Shown in pieces: positions 19,492-25,987 of a stretch of 25,987 bases of DNA (positions within the stretch are counted from its first letter, which is position 1; each line of letters begins with the position of its first letter). The translations under genes and the position numbers were made by a program. The stretch lies in contig JAZQBI010000118.1 of NCBI GenBank assembly GCA_045545635.1, forward strand, positions 1 through 25,987, written 5' to 3'. The notes below the pieces were generated by a model. It was not told where the DNA came from, made no database searches, and worked only from the letters and a program-made list of their open reading frames with translations. Origin of the DNA: RGIG8748 sp045545635. Its GTDB lineage: Bacteria; Bacillota; Clostridia; UMGS1810.

Positions 19492-21741
19492 CTATTCTAA
19501 GAACTCTGATTTGAGTTTTAATCCCATAACGATATTGCCTGTGTTTGTTTTCTTGCGGTCATAACCGTAGCACTCTAAAGCGGTATAAAACTCTGCTGTG
19601 CTACGAGTGAACTCACCTACCTGCAAGCAGTAAGCACGATACGCACTATAGAGCTCGCCCGATTTTTCCATGTATGTTTTGTCGATTTCGCAGCAGTCAG
19701 TTAAGAAGTGCATCATCCAGTCGTTGCTCTCTCTGTATTTCCTGATTGCATCCTGAACCTTTTTAGGAGGGTGAGGTTTGTTATTGTTTGCTTTTACCTT
19801 TTTTGCACCCTCGATAGCCCAAGTTAAAATGGCACCGCCGGCTTTTTCAAAGAGGTATTCAGAGAAGTTTTTAATATCGCTGCTGCCTTCGATTTTTGCG
19901 TCAAAAGGCAGAATGATGAGTCGTCTCCAAGTACCCTCATCAATAGCACCTACCTTTGGTAGATGGTTGGTGTAAAGTACAACAGTATGTGTGGGGTCAA
20001 AAGAGAACGGGGCTTTGTATTTCTTTTCGGCATAAATTCTGTCCGTAGAGCAGAGGTTCTTAACTGTTGATGTGTTAAGTCTCATGCCCTCTTCAAGCTC
20101 CGCAGCAATAAGCAGTCGTTTGCCCTTTGCTTCGGCAAGTTCCGGTTTTACATTTCTCTTGCAACCTACCGTTAAAACATCGGCGGACATATTACCGCTG
20201 TATGTACCAAGCACACGAGCGATAGCGTTCCAAAAAGTAGACTTACCATTACGACCTTCACCGTAAGCGATGATTAAGGCCTCCTCATAAACCTTTCCTA
20301 TCAGGGCAAGGCCGACAATTTGCTGTACATATTCAATCAGGGACTCATCGTTGCAGAAGAATGTGTTTACAGCATCAAGCCAGATGTCCATACCCTTATT
20401 GTTAGCTGATACTGCAGTTTGCTTTGTTAGTAAGTCTTGTGCCTTGTGTGGCTGTAACTCAAGAGTGTCATTACTTAAGTCATAGGTGCCGTCAGGGGTG
20501 TTCAAGAGGTTTTCGTTTTTATCAAGCTGTTCAGGGTCTACACTTACCATCGGTCTAACTTCCTTTAGAGCCGAAGTGATGTATTTAGAATCCCTACGCT
20601 TAATGACATATTTTTTATAAGCAACAGCGTTTTGATAAAGCTCGAAAGCGTGAGCCTGTGCATCGGTGAAAATAGCCTCGGCTTTTTTGCTACCGTTTTC
20701 AGATAAGATGTCAAAAGCACCATTTGACTGAAGCTCTTTAAGTCGTTTTTGTATTTCTGCATCTGCTTCTTCAAGTTGTCTTGTGGTAAGCTCCTGTGCG
20801 ATAGCCTGTGCCAGCGTTTCGGATTCCTCCCAAAAACTGCCATTGTACTTTAGGTATCCGGTAGCAGGGGAGTATAAAAGGCTTTCGTTGTATTCTCGTG
20901 CCATAACTACAGCCTGTCCAATGTCAGAGTAGTCGTTTGGCTTGAGAGTAAGCTCTGCATTGTACTGTTCAGGAGGAATGTATCCGTCTTGCAAAGCCAC
21001 TTTTGTGCCGAACTTTACAGCACTATTCCAGATAGTGTTAAGTTCCTCATCGTCAAGCGGAGGTACACAGTCCTCGGCTCTCTGCAGGAACAACTGATGT
21101 GCTTGTTCGGTGGCACCATATCGTTTGATGATTTTTCCTGCATAATTTGACATGGTGCTGTTTCTTCTACCTTCCGGTACTTCTTTACGAGTTTTGTTGT
21201 CCCAAGTAGCGAAGTCGTTACCTTCAAGTAAATCTACAATACTAAACTTACCTTCAAACAACTCAACCTGTGGGTTGGGTGTGCCGAACAAAAGCCTTGC
21301 ACTATCTAAAGCGTTGTCATCAAAGTATGGGAACGCTGCGGCTATGCGTTTTTTTAGCATTGCATATTCCATCGGTACAATGATGTCAGGAATCGGAAAG
21401 TAGATGTGAAATCTAGGACGAGCAGACTTTCCGTTTTTATCCTTCATATGGTTTCTACTGTATACCGCTACAAAGGAAACGCCGGGGAATGTATCTGCAA
21501 CATCAGAAGGAGTTACCCAATCTTTCGGGTTGTTGCTGTGGTCGTTGTCACAGTCAAGCGGAATGTTGTCGGCTTTTATAAAGTTTGTGTTGCTGCGGTA
21601 GTTATCTTTGTACTCGGCAGTAACATGGTCATTTTTTACCGCCTCTACCAAGGTGGCTTTGTCGGTAACTATGTGCTTGTTGGGGTAAATACAATTTGAC
21701 AGGCTGTGGCAACAGTCTGCTGAATATATCGTCATTTTCAA
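19492..21741 (-). CDS. D5-type primase-helicase
   Basis: This 749-residue protein fuses a primase-like N terminus to a superfamily 3 helicase. The archaeo-eukaryotic-primase-like part shows PLDCDNDHSNN (61 to 71) with paired aspartates, and RPRFHIYFPI (108 to 117) with a histidine. A linker follows, then the D5_N-like region (about 390 to 480). The helicase has Walker A YGEGRNGKST (493 to 502), Walker B LIAAELEEG (544 to 552), sensor NHLP (592 to 595) and arginine finger TWRRL. It should open the origin and lay down primers for the family A polymerase upstream. TTG 21741 is best spaced to GGAGAG; ATG 21735 is the alternative. Confidence 0.93.
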   Translation of the reverse strand: MKMTIYSADCCHSLSNCIYPNKHIVTDKATLVEAVKNDHVTAEYKDNYRSNTNFIKADNIPLDCDNDHSNNPKDWVTPSDVADTFPGVSFVAVYSRNHMKDKNGKSARPRFHIYFPIPDIIVPMEYAMLKKRIAAAFPYFDDNALDSARLLFGTPNPQVELFEGKFSIVDLLEGNDFATWDNKTRKEVPEGRRNSTMSNYAGKIIKRYGATEQAHQLFLQRAEDCVPPLDDEELNTIWNSAVKFGTKVALQDGYIPPEQYNAELTLKPNDYSDIGQAVVMAREYNESLLYSPATGYLKYNGSFWEESETLAQAIAQELTTRQLEEADAEIQKRLKELQSNGAFDILSENGSKKAEAIFTDAQAHAFELYQNAVAYKKYVIKRRDSKYITSALKEVRPMVSVDPEQLDKNENLLNTPDGTYDLSNDTLELQPHKAQDLLTKQTAVSANNKGMDIWLDAVNTFFCNDESLIEYVQQIVGLALIGKVYEEALIIAYGEGRNGKSTFWNAIARVLGTYSGNMSADVLTVGCKRNVKPELAEAKGKRLLIAAELEEGMRLNTSTVKNLCSTDRIYAEKKYKAPFSFDPTHTVVLYTNHLPKVGAIDEGTWRRLIILPFDAKIEGSSDIKNFSEYLFEKAGGAILTWAIEGAKKVKANNNKPHPPKKVQDAIRKYRESNDWMMHFLTDCCEIDKTYMEKSGELYSAYRAYCLQVGEFTRSTAEFYTALECYGYDRKKTNTGNIVMGLKLKSEFLE

Positions 21742-21753
21742 AATAATCTCTCC

Positions 21754-23694
21754 TTAATCTTTTTTATAAAAATCACATACATAACCGTCTGCTCTTAAAA
21801 GCAAACCGTCTGCCCACTGTGGAGGTTCAGCCATCAAAGTGCAGATGTCATCGAGTGATGTTTCTTTAGGTGCTTCGATAACCACCTCATCGTGAACATG
21901 CATAACAATTTTGTATCCGGCTTTGGTAAGACGAATCATAGCCTCGGATAAAAGGTCCCTTGCTGTTGCTTGCACGATGTTTTCCACGAGTTTCGGACCA
22001 TAGCTTTCAAGTCGCATCCACTTTTTCTGTTCACCGACACCTTCGTAAGTGATGCTCTCACCACCGAATTTGTTGACACCTATAAGTGGTTTTACATAAG
22101 TGAGCTGTCGCCCGGAAGGAAGGGTGACGAACATCATTCCGCTTTTATAGGTGAATCTGATGCCGTAGGCTTTTGTAGGAATACGGAGTTTAATGCAGTC
22201 TTTTGCCTCTTTGTCTATGCTCCACCACAGCTTAACTATGTTGGGGTTTGCATCCCTCCAAGCATTAACAAGAGGTTGAAGTTCCTCTTCGGATAAACCA
22301 AGGCTTAAGGCACCCATAGACTTCAAAGCACCTACTGAACCACCATAACCAAGTGCAAGTTCAGCAATTTTGCCTTTCTGCCTTAAGTGTCCATTTACAC
22401 CGTTTTTCTCTACCGGTACATTAAACATCTGCGATGCCGAAGCACAGTAGATGTCACCGCCGTTTTTGAATACATCTTGTCGCCATTCTTCACCTGCAAT
22501 CCAAGCAATAACACGAGCTTCAATTGCTGCGAAGTCAGCAACGAAAAATCGAGTGCCGGGTTTGGGTACAAAGGCTGTGCGGATTAGTTCTGACAAAACT
22601 TTCGGGGTTGAACCGAACCTTGGCTCTATCTGCTCATACTTTCTGTAGAGAACAAGATTTCTAGCACCCTCCAAATCCTCGATGTGGTTTTGGGGTAGGT
22701 TTTGTACCTGAATAAGCCTTCCTGCATATCGACCTGTGCGGTTAGCACCATAAAACTGAATCAGTCCTCGTGCTCTGTTATCAGCACCAACAACTGTTCC
22801 CATAGCCGTATACTTTTTAACGCTGCTCTTTGAAAGAGCTTGCCTCAAAGCAAGTGCCTCTTTTATGTCGCCGTCTGTTTCAGCAATAAGCTCTGAAACC
22901 GCAGATTTTGAGAGACTTTCTGCTTGTATTCCGTTATCAGCTAGCCAGCCTTTTAGTTGCACCGGGGAGTTGGGATTTTCAAGTCCGGTGATGCATTTTG
23001 CTCTGCCAATGTGTGTGTCTCGAAAATTATCATCACAATCAATGGCACTATTAACGAGTGCCATATCGAGCATTATTCCTCTGTCATTTATCCTCTGATC
23101 GAGAGTGTAATTAAGCCATTCACTCTCCGGCACAGGGAACTTCGATAGTTTCTCTTTTATGCCGAGTTCTGTTTCTACATCTCGCATGTTGTAATACTTG
23201 AACCTTAACCACTTATCGGGAGCATCACAGGGGCGGTGCCTTATAAGCTCACCCTGTCTGTTTTTTGATAGAGTACAAAAGTAGCGGATGAGGTCTTTGC
23301 CTTCTTTTAACTTTTGTTTTTCAAGCTGAAGTACAGCTCCGACACCCTCAAGTGAAAGTGGTAAGCCGAGAGTCGCTGACCATACCATAGTGCAACGCCA
23401 CGACTTGGGGTTTAGGTATTTACCTGTAGGCATACCTAAGAAGCGAGAAATACAGACTCGCTCAAATTGAGCATTAAAGGCCCACTTTATAATTGAGTCA
23501 TCAGAAAGAGCTGCATACACATTTGACGGGAGCTCTTCGCCGGCGGTGAAGTCAACGACTTTAACGGGACCACCATCTATTGAGTAGCCGAACAGTAATA
23601 TTTCAAAATCTTTTGCCTCCGCATACCGATACACTCCGCACTTTGCAAGTGGCTCGGATGAGAAGGTTTCAATGTCTATCGATAATGTTTTCAT
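21754..23694 (-). CDS. Family A DNA polymerase (phage replicative)
   Basis: This 646-residue protein is a phage DNA polymerase I-type enzyme with proofreading. Exonuclease motifs: SIDIETFS (5 to 12), NAQFE (74 to 78) and YYNMRDVETE. Polymerase motif A is VADFAAIEARVIAWIAGE (385 to 402), motif B RQKGKIAELALGYGG (438 to 452), and motif C MHVHDEVVIEAP near residue 610. The start is ATG 23694 (MKTLSIDIET), 4 bases after AAGGAGGT; the longer frame from 23742 is excluded because its extra 16 codons run through a hairpin and the ribosome binding site. It is the replicative polymerase, paired with DUF2815, DUF2800 and the D5 primase. Confidence 0.95.
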   Translation of the reverse strand: MKTLSIDIETFSSEPLAKCGVYRYAEAKDFEILLFGYSIDGGPVKVVDFTAGEELPSNVYAALSDDSIIKWAFNAQFERVCISRFLGMPTGKYLNPKSWRCTMVWSATLGLPLSLEGVGAVLQLEKQKLKEGKDLIRYFCTLSKNRQGELIRHRPCDAPDKWLRFKYYNMRDVETELGIKEKLSKFPVPESEWLNYTLDQRINDRGIMLDMALVNSAIDCDDNFRDTHIGRAKCITGLENPNSPVQLKGWLADNGIQAESLSKSAVSELIAETDGDIKEALALRQALSKSSVKKYTAMGTVVGADNRARGLIQFYGANRTGRYAGRLIQVQNLPQNHIEDLEGARNLVLYRKYEQIEPRFGSTPKVLSELIRTAFVPKPGTRFFVADFAAIEARVIAWIAGEEWRQDVFKNGGDIYCASASQMFNVPVEKNGVNGHLRQKGKIAELALGYGGSVGALKSMGALSLGLSEEELQPLVNAWRDANPNIVKLWWSIDKEAKDCIKLRIPTKAYGIRFTYKSGMMFVTLPSGRQLTYVKPLIGVNKFGGESITYEGVGEQKKWMRLESYGPKLVENIVQATARDLLSEAMIRLTKAGYKIVMHVHDEVVIEAPKETSLDDICTLMAEPPQWADGLLLRADGYVCDFYKKD

Positions 23695-23719
23695 ATGACC
23701 TCCTTGACATAGGGCGTTA

Positions 23720-23743
23720 GGTGGCAGAGTCGCCTCTACCACC
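23720..23743 (-). other. Stem-loop with GCGA tetraloop upstream of the polymerase gene
   Basis: On the minus strand GGTGGTAGAG, GCGA, CTCTGCCACC forms a 10-pair stem (one T-G wobble) with a GNRA-type loop. It sits in the 62-base gap between DUF2815 and the polymerase, 14 bases after the DUF2815 stop. There is no T-run, so it is more likely a processing or stability element than a terminator. Confidence 0.55.
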
Positions 23744-23756
23744 CGTTGGATTTATG

Positions 23757-24305
23757 TTAAGAAAGGAAGTCATCAAAATCTGCGGTGAAGTCAGAAGCAG
23801 CGGAACTCTTACCGCCGAGAGGCTCACCATCATTAACCTTCTGAATATTGCCTAAACCACAGGCAATACCTCTGTTACCGTTGGAATTGAAAGCGTAGAA
23901 GTTAATGGATACTCTTGCATAACAACCTGAATAAACTTCACCTCTGTCGAGGATAGGCTGAACAGCACGGTCAACAATCTGTGGAGCATCTTTGCTGTTT
24001 GCATTGAGGAAGAAGCTGTTTTTATATGCTTCATCGTCACGCTCCAAGTCGCCGTCACGAAGAGGAAGCTTAAGAGCAGCCTTGTTAGGAATTTTGCCAC
24101 CGAACTTACCGATACCTGCCTGAATAGCGTTGTCGATAGCTTCGTTAATGGCATTGATGGTCTTTGTGTCTGTTTTAGGAATGATAAGTGAAACACTATA
24201 CTTAGGTGCTCCGCCGTTGATTGATACAGGCTCCCATACATTTGCATAAGAAAGACGAACTGTACCTGTTACTACTTTTGTTGAGTTTTTCTGAATGTTT
24301 GACAT
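23757..24305 (-). CDS. DUF2815 ssDNA-binding-like protein
   Basis: This 182-residue protein matches DUF2815: TGTVRLSYANVWEPVSINGG, then KYSVSLIIPKTDTKTINAIN, an AALKLPLRDGDLERDDEAYK block, and YSGCYARVSINFYAFNSNGN. The beta-rich core and acidic C terminus (DFTADFDDFLS) resemble T7 gp2.5-type single-strand binding proteins, where the acidic tail recruits polymerase and helicase. Its place between the DUF2800 nuclease and the polymerase supports this. The start ATG follows AGGAG by 8 bases, and the gene is 2 bases below the DUF2800 stop. Confidence 0.93.
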   Translation of the reverse strand: MSNIQKNSTKVVTGTVRLSYANVWEPVSINGGAPKYSVSLIIPKTDTKTINAINEAIDNAIQAGIGKFGGKIPNKAALKLPLRDGDLERDDEAYKNSFFLNANSKDAPQIVDRAVQPILDRGEVYSGCYARVSINFYAFNSNGNRGIACGLGNIQKVNDGEPLGGKSSAASDFTADFDDFLS

Positions 24306-24307
24306 AA

Positions 24308-25450
24308 TTAATTCTCCTTTATTTCATTAAAATCTTTATCTGCACCCGTTACATTTATAGCCGCACGCTTATCGGATGCCGGGACAAGCGTAGGTTTGCC
24401 TTGGGGCTTCTCAACGAAGTTGCCCAATATTTCAGAAAATGTTTTCTTGCCCATGAGCTTTTCCATCTCTGTTATGGAGATGAGGCTCTTTTTATAGATG
24501 TCTTTATATCCGGCATCTATGGCTGCTTGAGCAACAGCAGCCTCGTCTGTGTACTTTCTGTTAGTGCGACCTGCGACTAACTTGAAACCGTGCCATTCTT
24601 TGCCGTGTTCGATGGCAGCCTCTTGTGCATAGGCGAGTATCTCTTTTGCCCACTTGGTAAGGTCATCGAGCTTTAAGAGGATGTCCTCGATTTCTACATC
24701 TGTGAGCAGGGGAGGGAGTTTGAACTCGTGCTGTGCAAGTCGGAGGTTGTCTTCAGCTCTCGCTCGGCACTTTACTGCGGCTTTGCAGAACTGACACCAA
24801 CTACCGGGAACGAAGTCACCGTCACCGCTGAATGCAAGCTCGGCCTTGGGTTTGAGCGTGTTTTCTGCCCACTGATTAAGCTCATCAACGCTTATCGTCC
24901 AAGTGCTGACATTCTCTCTACGGGGTTGAAAGATTGTCATTGAGATTGTGTCGATGTTATAAATAAAATCGAACAGCCTCAAAGCACCGAGAGCATAAAG
25001 CATCATTTGTGGATTTTCTTGAGCCTCAACGAGAACGCCCTGACCGTACTTGAAGTCGATAATGTGTAGGACTTTATCAGAAACAATCAGGCAGTCGCCG
25101 GTACCGAATCCTTCGGGAACATAGCAAGAAAAGTCGAGCTTCTGTTCAATAAGGATAGTGGGGTCTTTGCAATACTGTTTTGCCTCTTCGATTGCTTCCA
25201 AGACAAACTGAACATAATCGTCTGTGTACTCGTCCATCTCATCGCAGTCATATTTGCTGACAGGTTTTTTAGAACGCATCTTAAGAGCTTTCTTGAGCTT
25301 ATGCTCACATAGTGCGTGAGCTGCCGTACCTTCCGCTGCAGCCTCTGTTTCTCTGTCCTCAAAATCCTGCTCTAGTCGGGCAGAAGGAGTACAGCTCATC
25401 CATCGGTGGGCAGAGGAAGCTGAAAGCAAGGCATGTGCATTAGGTGGCAT
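24308..25450 (-). CDS. DUF2800 PD-(D/E)XK (RecB/Cas4-like) nuclease
   Basis: This 380-residue protein belongs to DUF2800. Motifs: SSAHRWMSCTPSARLEQDF near the start, EGTAAHALCEHKL (40 to 52), LIEQKLDF, the active site GTGDCLIVSDKVLHIIDFKY (116 to 135) with Asp, Asp and Lys, then QMMLYALGAL-like helix, and a C-terminal cysteine pair in GSWCQFCKAAVKCRA that suggests an Fe-S or zinc site as in Cas4/AddB-type nucleases. It probably processes DNA ends during recombination or replication. The start is ATG 25450, 9 bases after GGAGG; a TTG at 25456 is too close to that site. It overlaps the upstream gene by 11 bases. Confidence 0.92.
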   Translation of the reverse strand: MPPNAHALLSASSAHRWMSCTPSARLEQDFEDRETEAAAEGTAAHALCEHKLKKALKMRSKKPVSKYDCDEMDEYTDDYVQFVLEAIEEAKQYCKDPTILIEQKLDFSCYVPEGFGTGDCLIVSDKVLHIIDFKYGQGVLVEAQENPQMMLYALGALRLFDFIYNIDTISMTIFQPRRENVSTWTISVDELNQWAENTLKPKAELAFSGDGDFVPGSWCQFCKAAVKCRARAEDNLRLAQHEFKLPPLLTDVEIEDILLKLDDLTKWAKEILAYAQEAAIEHGKEWHGFKLVAGRTNRKYTDEAAVAQAAIDAGYKDIYKKSLISITEMEKLMGKKTFSEILGNFVEKPQGKPTLVPASDKRAAINVTGADKDFNEIKEN

Positions 25451-25748
25451 TTCCAATCGCCTCCGCTTCTCTTAAGACATCAGCATAGTGCTGGGGGTCG
25501 AGGTTCGTAACATTTGTAGCTCCGTACTTTACAATCAAGGCTCGGCACTCTTCTTTGTATCCGTCCTGTGATTTTCTGACTAGCACATCTCGAACCTGTT
25601 GCTCTGTGATGTTTGGAGTTTCGCTGACAACTACTTCTGTATCTGTGTCGGGCTCTGATTCCATCATGGCATCAGCGACAGCTTGTATACTGTCAGCAAG
25701 ACTTCGCATATCGGATACAACATCAAGCAAGAGCTTAATCTTACTCAC
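25440..25748 (-). CDS. Small conserved phage protein (102 aa), often mislabelled Rrp5
   Basis: The start is GTG 25748 (MSKIKLLLDVVSDMRSLADS), 8 bases after AAGGAGG. The protein has an N-terminal helix, a central acidic/valine linker (ESEPDTDTEVVVSE), and a C-terminal region TEQQVRDVLVRKSQDGYKEE, CRALIVKYGATNVTNLDPQH, YADVLREAEAIG. I know this family from Clostridia phages, where it is sometimes labelled 'rRNA biogenesis protein Rrp5' by weak similarity; there is no S1 domain here. The C-terminal part looks like a small helical protein-interaction domain. Its place upstream of the DUF2800 gene is conserved in such modules. Function unknown. Confidence 0.8.
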   Translation of the reverse strand: MSKIKLLLDVVSDMRSLADSIQAVADAMMESEPDTDTEVVVSETPNITEQQVRDVLVRKSQDGYKEECRALIVKYGATNVTNLDPQHYADVLREAEAIGNAT

Positions 25749-25941
25749 AACAACCACCTCCTTCGGTGACCTCGCTTATAGCGATGCAGTTAACCGTCTG
25801 TCCGGGGATTATGACGGTAACCTCCTGCATAGGGCCGAACAGCTTATTAAAAAGTCGTTCTCGCATTTTGACTTTTTTACAAGCTACTAAACCGCTGTGG
25901 TCGGTTTTGTCTGAAACACTAATTTTGAGTCGGTGCTTCAT
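25741..25941 (-). CDS. Small conserved phage protein of unknown function (66 aa)
   Basis: The ATG at 25941 follows AGAAAGG at good spacing. The protein (MKHRLKISVSDKTDHSGLVA, then CKKVKMRERLFNKLFGPMQE, VTVIIPGQTVNCIAISEVTE, GGGCCE) is a short basic protein with a beta-rich C-terminal half ending in a Gly-Gly-Gly-Cys-Cys-Glu tail. Similar small proteins open the DUF2800/DUF2815 module in Clostridia phages. No function is known and no motif is diagnostic. It overlaps the next gene's start by 8 bases, so it belongs to the same operon. Confidence 0.75.
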   Translation of the reverse strand: MKHRLKISVSDKTDHSGLVACKKVKMRERLFNKLFGPMQEVTVIIPGQTVNCIAISEVTEGGGCCE

Positions 25942-25987
25942 TTGCTTATCATCCTTTCTAAGGGGTTGGATTTTTTATCCCCTTCAC

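Noticed and set aside
25960..25984. AAGGGG/CCCCTT hairpin at the right edge as a terminator
   Set aside because: The stem is only six pairs with a loop of about 13 bases and no T-run follows; the window ends there, so its context cannot be judged.

Overview
The window is a bacteriophage or prophage segment, probably from a low-to-moderate-GC Firmicute of the Clostridia type. The basis is strong GGAGG-type ribosome binding sites, phi13/HK97-type structural genes, a DUF2800-DUF2815-polymerase A-primase replication set, and small phage families typical of gut Clostridia. All 34 genes I support lie on the minus strand, so the biological order runs from high to low coordinates. No integrase, repressor, lysis gene or tRNA is inside the window, so prophage versus free phage cannot be decided here. 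No stretch over 300 bases lacks a gene.

Replication module (25.9 to 17.0 kb): two small conserved phage proteins, a DUF2800 PD-(D/E)XK nuclease, a DUF2815 ssDNA-binding-like protein, a family A DNA polymerase, a D5-type primase-helicase, a VRR-NUC nuclease, an SNF2-type helicase, a small unknown protein and a DUF1492/sigma region 4-like regulator. Most genes overlap or nearly touch. The exception is a 151-base AT-rich gap below the primase, framed by a perfect 17-bp inverted repeat, which is a candidate origin or RNA switch.

Packaging start (17.0 to 15.9 kb): a candidate regulated late promoter and leader hairpin, an HNH endonuclease, a 116-base non-coding stretch that is the best cos candidate, and the P27-type small terminase.

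Modification island (15.9 to 7.35 kb): the small and large terminase genes are separated by about 8.6 kb. First come metK (SAM synthetase), a ParB-domain/N6-N4 DNA methyltransferase fusion and a C5-cytosine methyltransferase, all overlapping. Then comes a nine-gene cassette: a 57-aa protein, a 'virulence-related' family protein, DUF4314, a glutamine-synthetase-fold amidoligase, a gamma-glutamylcyclotransferase-like protein, a zinc ribbon protein and three proteins of unknown function. Four near-copies of one sigma70-type promoter (TTGATA, 17 bases, TAATAT or GAATAT) punctuate this cassette, and it ends in an intrinsic terminator just before the large terminase. The amidoligase and the 'virulence-related' protein share a nearly identical C-terminal module. 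This cassette is the most interesting part of the window.

Head and tail module (7.2 kb to 1): large terminase, portal, ClpP-like prohead protease (122-base overlap with portal), HK97-fold capsid protein, head-tail connector, head closure, HK97 gp10-like, tail terminator-like, phi13-type major tail protein, and the 5' part of a tail assembly chaperone cut by the window edge.
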